Positions 60,850 to 64,000 of a stretch of 64,000 bases of DNA are shown piece after piece (within the stretch, counting starts at the first letter, position 1; each line of letters opens with the position of its first letter). The notes beneath the pieces are model-generated. The model made no database searches. It was not told the DNA's origin and saw only the letters and a list, made by a program, of their open reading frames with translations. The translations under genes were made by a program, and so were the position numbers. This DNA is from DAIOEK01 sp963721445 (lineage in GTDB: Bacteria > Chloroflexota > Anaerolineae > Anaerolineales > Anaerolineaceae), in NCBI GenBank assembly GCA_963721445.1, contig CAVRIZ010000005.1, forward strand, positions 1,612,001 to 1,676,000. Reading direction: 5' to 3'.

Positions 60850-61716
60850 ATGGAAAGTACGATTGCAGATACGAGTAAAGGAAAAATTGAGTATACACTT
60901 CTGGGTTGGGGACCTGTGGTGCTGGTCTGTCACGGGACTTCGGCGAACTGTTTTTCTGTTGAATCATTCCAACCGCTTATAGAGGCTGGTTTCAGTGTAC
61001 TCAGCCCATCCCGTCCTGGTTATGGACGCACACCACTCAAAATAGGTGGCACTGCTGCTCAATCTGCTGAAGCGATGATTGCGTTATTGGATACCCTGAA
61101 AATGGAGACATGTGCGGTGATCGGCGTCTCAGGTGGTGGGCCGACTGCGATCGCCCTGGCAGCCGGATGGCCAGGACGGATTCGGGCTTTGGTGTTGCTC
61201 TCGGCCATCAGCAAACCCGAGGCTAGACCGGATGAGCCTCTATATAAGAATCAGACCTCATTCTATGGTCCAATGCATGGTTTGGTGTGGGCGATGCTGG
61301 GATTGAACAGCCGCCTATCGTCAAAAGGAATGGCGCGCCAGACTATGGCCATATTCTCCACCCATGATCCGGCAGATGCTTTCCGCCAGTTATCACCGGG
61401 GGATATTGAGCAAGTCAGCCGGTTCTACCAAAGTCCGTCCTCCCGGCAGGGAGCGTTAAATGATCAGAACCATACCGTGGGGAAGGATCTGCTGCAGAGG
61501 ATCACTGTTCCGACGCTGGTGGTCCACAGCCGAGAGGATGCATCGGTTCCTTTCAGTCATGCTGAATGGTCCCTGGCGAATATTGCCAATTCTCGTCTGG
61601 TCGAGAGCGGAGCGACCGGGCACTTCTTCTGGGTGGGACCGGATTATCCGCGCGTGGTAGGGGAAATCGCACTGTCCTTGCGTGAATCACAGCCTGGACA
61701 ATCGAGACTAAAGTAA
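60850..61716 (+). CDS. alpha/beta hydrolase
   Basis: 288 residues. Oxyanion loop after VVLVCHGTSAN, nucleophile elbow GVSGGG (Ser), acid in HSREDASVPF, and the catalytic His in SGATGHFFW. Typical hydrolase of the epoxide-hydrolase/esterase type. The ATG at 60850 has GGGAGGG six bases upstream; others at 60826 and 60844 are in frame. Divergent from the TspO-family gene. Substrate unknown. Confidence 0.8.
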   Translation: MESTIADTSKGKIEYTLLGWGPVVLVCHGTSANCFSVESFQPLIEAGFSVLSPSRPGYGRTPLKIGGTAAQSAEAMIALLDTLKMETCAVIGVSGGGPTAIALAAGWPGRIRALVLLSAISKPEARPDEPLYKNQTSFYGPMHGLVWAMLGLNSRLSSKGMARQTMAIFSTHDPADAFRQLSPGDIEQVSRFYQSPSSRQGALNDQNHTVGKDLLQRITVPTLVVHSREDASVPFSHAEWSLANIANSRLVESGATGHFFWVGPDYPRVVGEIALSLRESQPGQSRLK

Positions 61717-62178
61717 ATATGAAAGGTGAATCGAACACACGAATTACAGATTAATCTTGATATTGGTTATTACGAACGAGTTTCAAGACTGAGATCCCAA
61801 TAAATGTTTGGGTGTCAATTCCTCACTCGGAATACAAAAACAGGGTGAGCATTAATCCATAATCACATCCCTGATCTTGATTTCAAATATAGCCGAATAA
61901 AAGTCCTGATTGATTGTGATCGAAAGAGCTTGTCTTCCTGAAAGATGCTTCGTAATTTACACGATCATAAAAATCGGACAATAATTATCCGCATACTATA
62001 CAACTGACTCCACGAACCCCATAAGTGTCCGTAGAATAGATAAGGAAGACCAAGTACAACCTACCGCAGATAGGAATTCTTACGAATCTCAGATCGGACA
62101 CAACCACGGTATGTTTTCCGAGTTCAGTGGTTTTATTTTCTGACCTGGGTTAAAAAATCGAGTGGAAAGGTAACGAGA
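61717..62178. other. gene-free stretch
   Basis: About 460 bases between the hydrolase and the first AHSA1-type gene. No ORF of protein character, no RNA gene and no clear repeat is seen; AT-rich with short stop-dense frames. Confidence 0.5.
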
Positions 62179-62685
62179 ATGAATAAAGCCAATCAACCAG
62201 AGCAAAAAAAAAGCCAGGATCTCCTTATTATTCGTATTTTTAATGCTCCACAAAACCGATTGTGGCAGGCCTGGGTCGATCCAGAATTGATGAAACGCTG
62301 GTGGGGAGCGAAAGGATGCACCTGCCCCGTGAGCACTATCGATCTTCGAGTGGGTGGGCATTATAAATATAGTATGCAATTTGCTGACGGGCAGACCGTC
62401 TGGGCAACGGGAGTTTATCGAGAAATCCACGAACCTGATCATCTGGTATTTACGGACTCATTTGGAGACGAAAACGGCAACAAAGTCTCTCCTGTGAAGT
62501 ATGGCATGGCTGCTGATTTTCCCGAAGAGTTACTCATTGAGTTGACCTTTGAACAAGTTGGGAATAATAAAACAAGGCTCACACTTCGTCACATCGGTTT
62601 GCCAATGGGAGAGGATCGCGAATTTACAGAAGTTGGCTGGAATGAATTGTTTGATAAATTGGAAGCGGTGTTGAAAGATGGATAA
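62179..62685 (+). CDS. SRPBCC/AHSA1-family protein
   Basis: 168 residues of the START-like (SRPBCC) fold. RIFNAPQNRLWQAWVDPELM followed by KRWWGAKGCTC is the AHSA1 signature (Hsp90 activator-like family); the core strand GHYKYSMQFADG and the C-terminal helix GWNELFDKLEAVL complete it. These bind hydrophobic ligands or act as stress cofactors. Followed 12 bases later by a second, divergent copy, so the two form an operon. Confidence 0.85.
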   Translation: MNKANQPEQKKSQDLLIIRIFNAPQNRLWQAWVDPELMKRWWGAKGCTCPVSTIDLRVGGHYKYSMQFADGQTVWATGVYREIHEPDHLVFTDSFGDENGNKVSPVKYGMAADFPEELLIELTFEQVGNNKTRLTLRHIGLPMGEDREFTEVGWNELFDKLEAVLKDG

Positions 62686-62697
62686 GGAGTAAATATC

Positions 62698-63177
62698 ATG
62701 TCGCGGATGATCTTGATCGCTGAACCGGGAAAACAGGAGACAGTTATTTCCTATATTTTCGATGCTCCTCGGGATCTGGTTTATAAGATCTTTACCGATC
62801 CAACGCTCATCCCTCAATGGTGGGGACCGAGATATCTGACAACTGAAGTCGAAAAGATGGAGGTGCAGCCTGGCGGAATCTGGAGGTATATCCAACGTGA
62901 TGAAGCGGGCAATTTATTCGCATTTACAGGTGTATACCATGAGGTCCTTCCTCCAGAGAGGCTAACCTATACTTTCGAATACGAAGGTGAACCAGGACAT
63001 ATTCTTCTGGAGACAGTGTCGTTCGAGGCTCAGGATGATAAAACAAAGATCATCGAAAAAGCAATATATCAATCTGTACAGGATCGGGATGATATGCTCA
63101 TCGAGGGTATGGAAGGAGGAGCGAGGGAATCCCTGGAGCGTCTATCAGAATTACTGGCGGTAGAATTCGTCCGATAA
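62698..63177 (+). CDS. SRPBCC/AHSA1-family protein
   Basis: 159 residues. YIFDAPRDLVYKIFTDPTLI and QWWGPRYLTTEVEKMEV mark the AHSA1 fold; FTGVYHEVLPPERLTYTFEY and ESLERLSELLAVE follow. AAGGAG precedes the ATG. Same fold as the gene before it but clearly diverged, so the pair is an old duplication or two ligands. The roughly 300 bases after it hold no gene I can see. Confidence 0.85.
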   Translation: MSRMILIAEPGKQETVISYIFDAPRDLVYKIFTDPTLIPQWWGPRYLTTEVEKMEVQPGGIWRYIQRDEAGNLFAFTGVYHEVLPPERLTYTFEYEGEPGHILLETVSFEAQDDKTKIIEKAIYQSVQDRDDMLIEGMEGGARESLERLSELLAVEFVR

Positions 63178-63481
63178 TTAGGAGGACAGGCATTGGGAAG
63201 TGACTGGAAATCCGATTACCGTGATCCCCAGGTTATCTCGCCTTCCCTAAACAGTCCGCGTTAACATTCAGCGGTAGAATGTATTTATCGTTCCAAAGCC
63301 ACCGACCTTATTCTATTCTACAAGAACAGCCTATTTGGTATAAACCTCTCTACAATGAATATATCTGACAAAATATGTCTTATTAATGCCCCTTCCAAAT
63401 TGAATACAAAAATATGAATACTACGACCTCAATTATCGGCATATCGGTCCTTGAAACCATTATCAGTAGAAAGGAATGAAA

Positions 63482-64000
63482 ATGTTGAAAATGTTGACCC
63501 AACCCCTGCGTGACGAACATAAGGAACTCATGCCTCATATCGAATCGTTATTGCGCGCAGGTGATTCGCTGTATGAAGGCATGCTAACACAAACTGTTCG
63601 GGATAGTCTGGATGAAGCACATCGTTTTCTAACCGAACATCTCCTCGTCCACGCAGAAGCAGAAGACAGGGTGCTTTACCCGGTGGTTCAGAGGGTGATC
63701 GGTTCTCCCCTTGCGACTGAAACGATGAGTTTCGATCACAAACAGGCGAACACGATGACACAGCAACTGGTGATGTTGCGATCGCAAATCCTCGGTACCA
63801 CTATCTCCCGTGAAAATGCGAATTCATTGCGAAGAGTATTATATGGATTATATGCACTGGTAAAGGCACATATTGCCAAAGAGGAAGAAATCTACCTGCC
63901 CCTTCTGGATTTTCACCTAAAACCAGATGAAGCGGAAAAAATGTTTGAGGAGATGGATGCCGCAACCCTGGAATTGAAAGGTGTAAAAGAAGCAATGGCG
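63482..64000 (+). CDS. hemerythrin-domain protein (cut by the window end)
   Basis: At least 173 residues, open to the last base. His and Glu residues for a di-iron site are placed in LRDEHKEL, EAHRFLTEHLLVHAEAED, FDHKQANTM and HIAKEEEIYLPLL, matching hemerythrin HHE helices. AAGGA precedes the ATG at 63482. Only the C-terminus is missing. Probably an oxygen, nitric oxide or iron sensor or store. Confidence 0.85.
   Translation, partial: MLKMLTQPLRDEHKELMPHIESLLRAGDSLYEGMLTQTVRDSLDEAHRFLTEHLLVHAEAEDRVLYPVVQRVIGSPLATETMSFDHKQANTMTQQLVMLRSQILGTTISRENANSLRRVLYGLYALVKAHIAKEEEIYLPLLDFHLKPDEAEKMFEEMDAATLELKGVKEAMA

Noticed and set aside
1..64000. tRNA or rRNA genes and CRISPR arrays
   Set aside because: I looked for clover-leaf ends, rRNA-like conserved blocks and regularly spaced repeats and saw none; a covariance search would settle short RNA genes.

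Overview
The window looks like a chromosomal segment of an uncultured Chloroflexota bacterium of the Anaerolineae type. This is inferred from protein flavour, a mixed G+C content, apparently leaderless genes, and short dispersed GTCATTGCGAG / GAGATCCTTCG-type repeats; there is no rRNA or other marker gene to prove it. Most of it is ordinary accessory metabolism: small membrane enzymes, esterases, regulators and stress-type proteins.

Layout. 0-4.2 kb: alpha/beta hydrolase, CPBP membrane protease, saccharopine-dehydrogenase-like protein, ICMT-type methyltransferase. 4.2-9.4 kb: a broken REC-PAS-GGDEF-EAL protein, a second ICMT-like protein, small proteins, a broken prenyltransferase-like protein. 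9.4-20.5 kb: a beta-helix/glycosidase lipoprotein, a flavoprotein, an ABC exporter (permease broken), a second CPBP protein, a VOC protein, a TetR gene with a consensus promoter and palindromic operators, a broken esterase, a third ICMT. 20.5-25.6 kb: a sugar-phosphate cluster on the minus strand (DeoR regulator, PfkB kinase, class II aldolase, FGGY rhamnulokinase-like kinase) with a divergent, broken sugar isomerase. 26-32 kb: ammonium transporter, NarL-type response regulator and histidine kinase (broken), small enzymes.

34.4-40.1 kb holds the most distinctive system: a compact bacterial microcompartment (BMC) operon. It carries an RpiB-like protein and a deoxyribose-phosphate aldolase, both with N-terminal helices that look like encapsulation peptides; an acylating aldehyde dehydrogenase with a C-terminal one; one BMC-H, one BMC-T and three BMC-P shell proteins; and a small protein that may link cargo to shell. 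This gene content fits the sugar-phosphate-utilising (SPU) class. The likely chemistry is cleavage of 2-deoxyribose-5-phosphate to glyceraldehyde-3-phosphate and acetaldehyde, with the aldehyde oxidised inside the shell. No phosphotransacylase, alcohol dehydrogenase or acetate kinase is in the window. The operon is flanked by AT-rich genes: three orphan ORFs upstream, and a HEPN-type protein plus an HNH nuclease downstream.

41-64 kb: small membrane proteins, a broken beta-lactamase-family lipoprotein, a three-gene translationally coupled operon of unknown function (46.9-50.0 kb), a DUF4129-MoxR-DUF58 operon (50.5-54.7 kb), a rhomboid protease, an XRE-cupin regulator divergent from a LysE exporter, hemerythrin-like proteins, a TspO-family protein, a hydrolase and two AHSA1-type proteins. 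The window ends inside a hemerythrin-domain gene.

A striking overall feature: I reconstruct about 18 reading-frame breaks in nine genes, and every one is repaired by skipping a single extra base. This one-sided pattern suggests uncorrected insertion errors in the assembly more than gene decay, so genes marked pseudogene may be intact in the organism.
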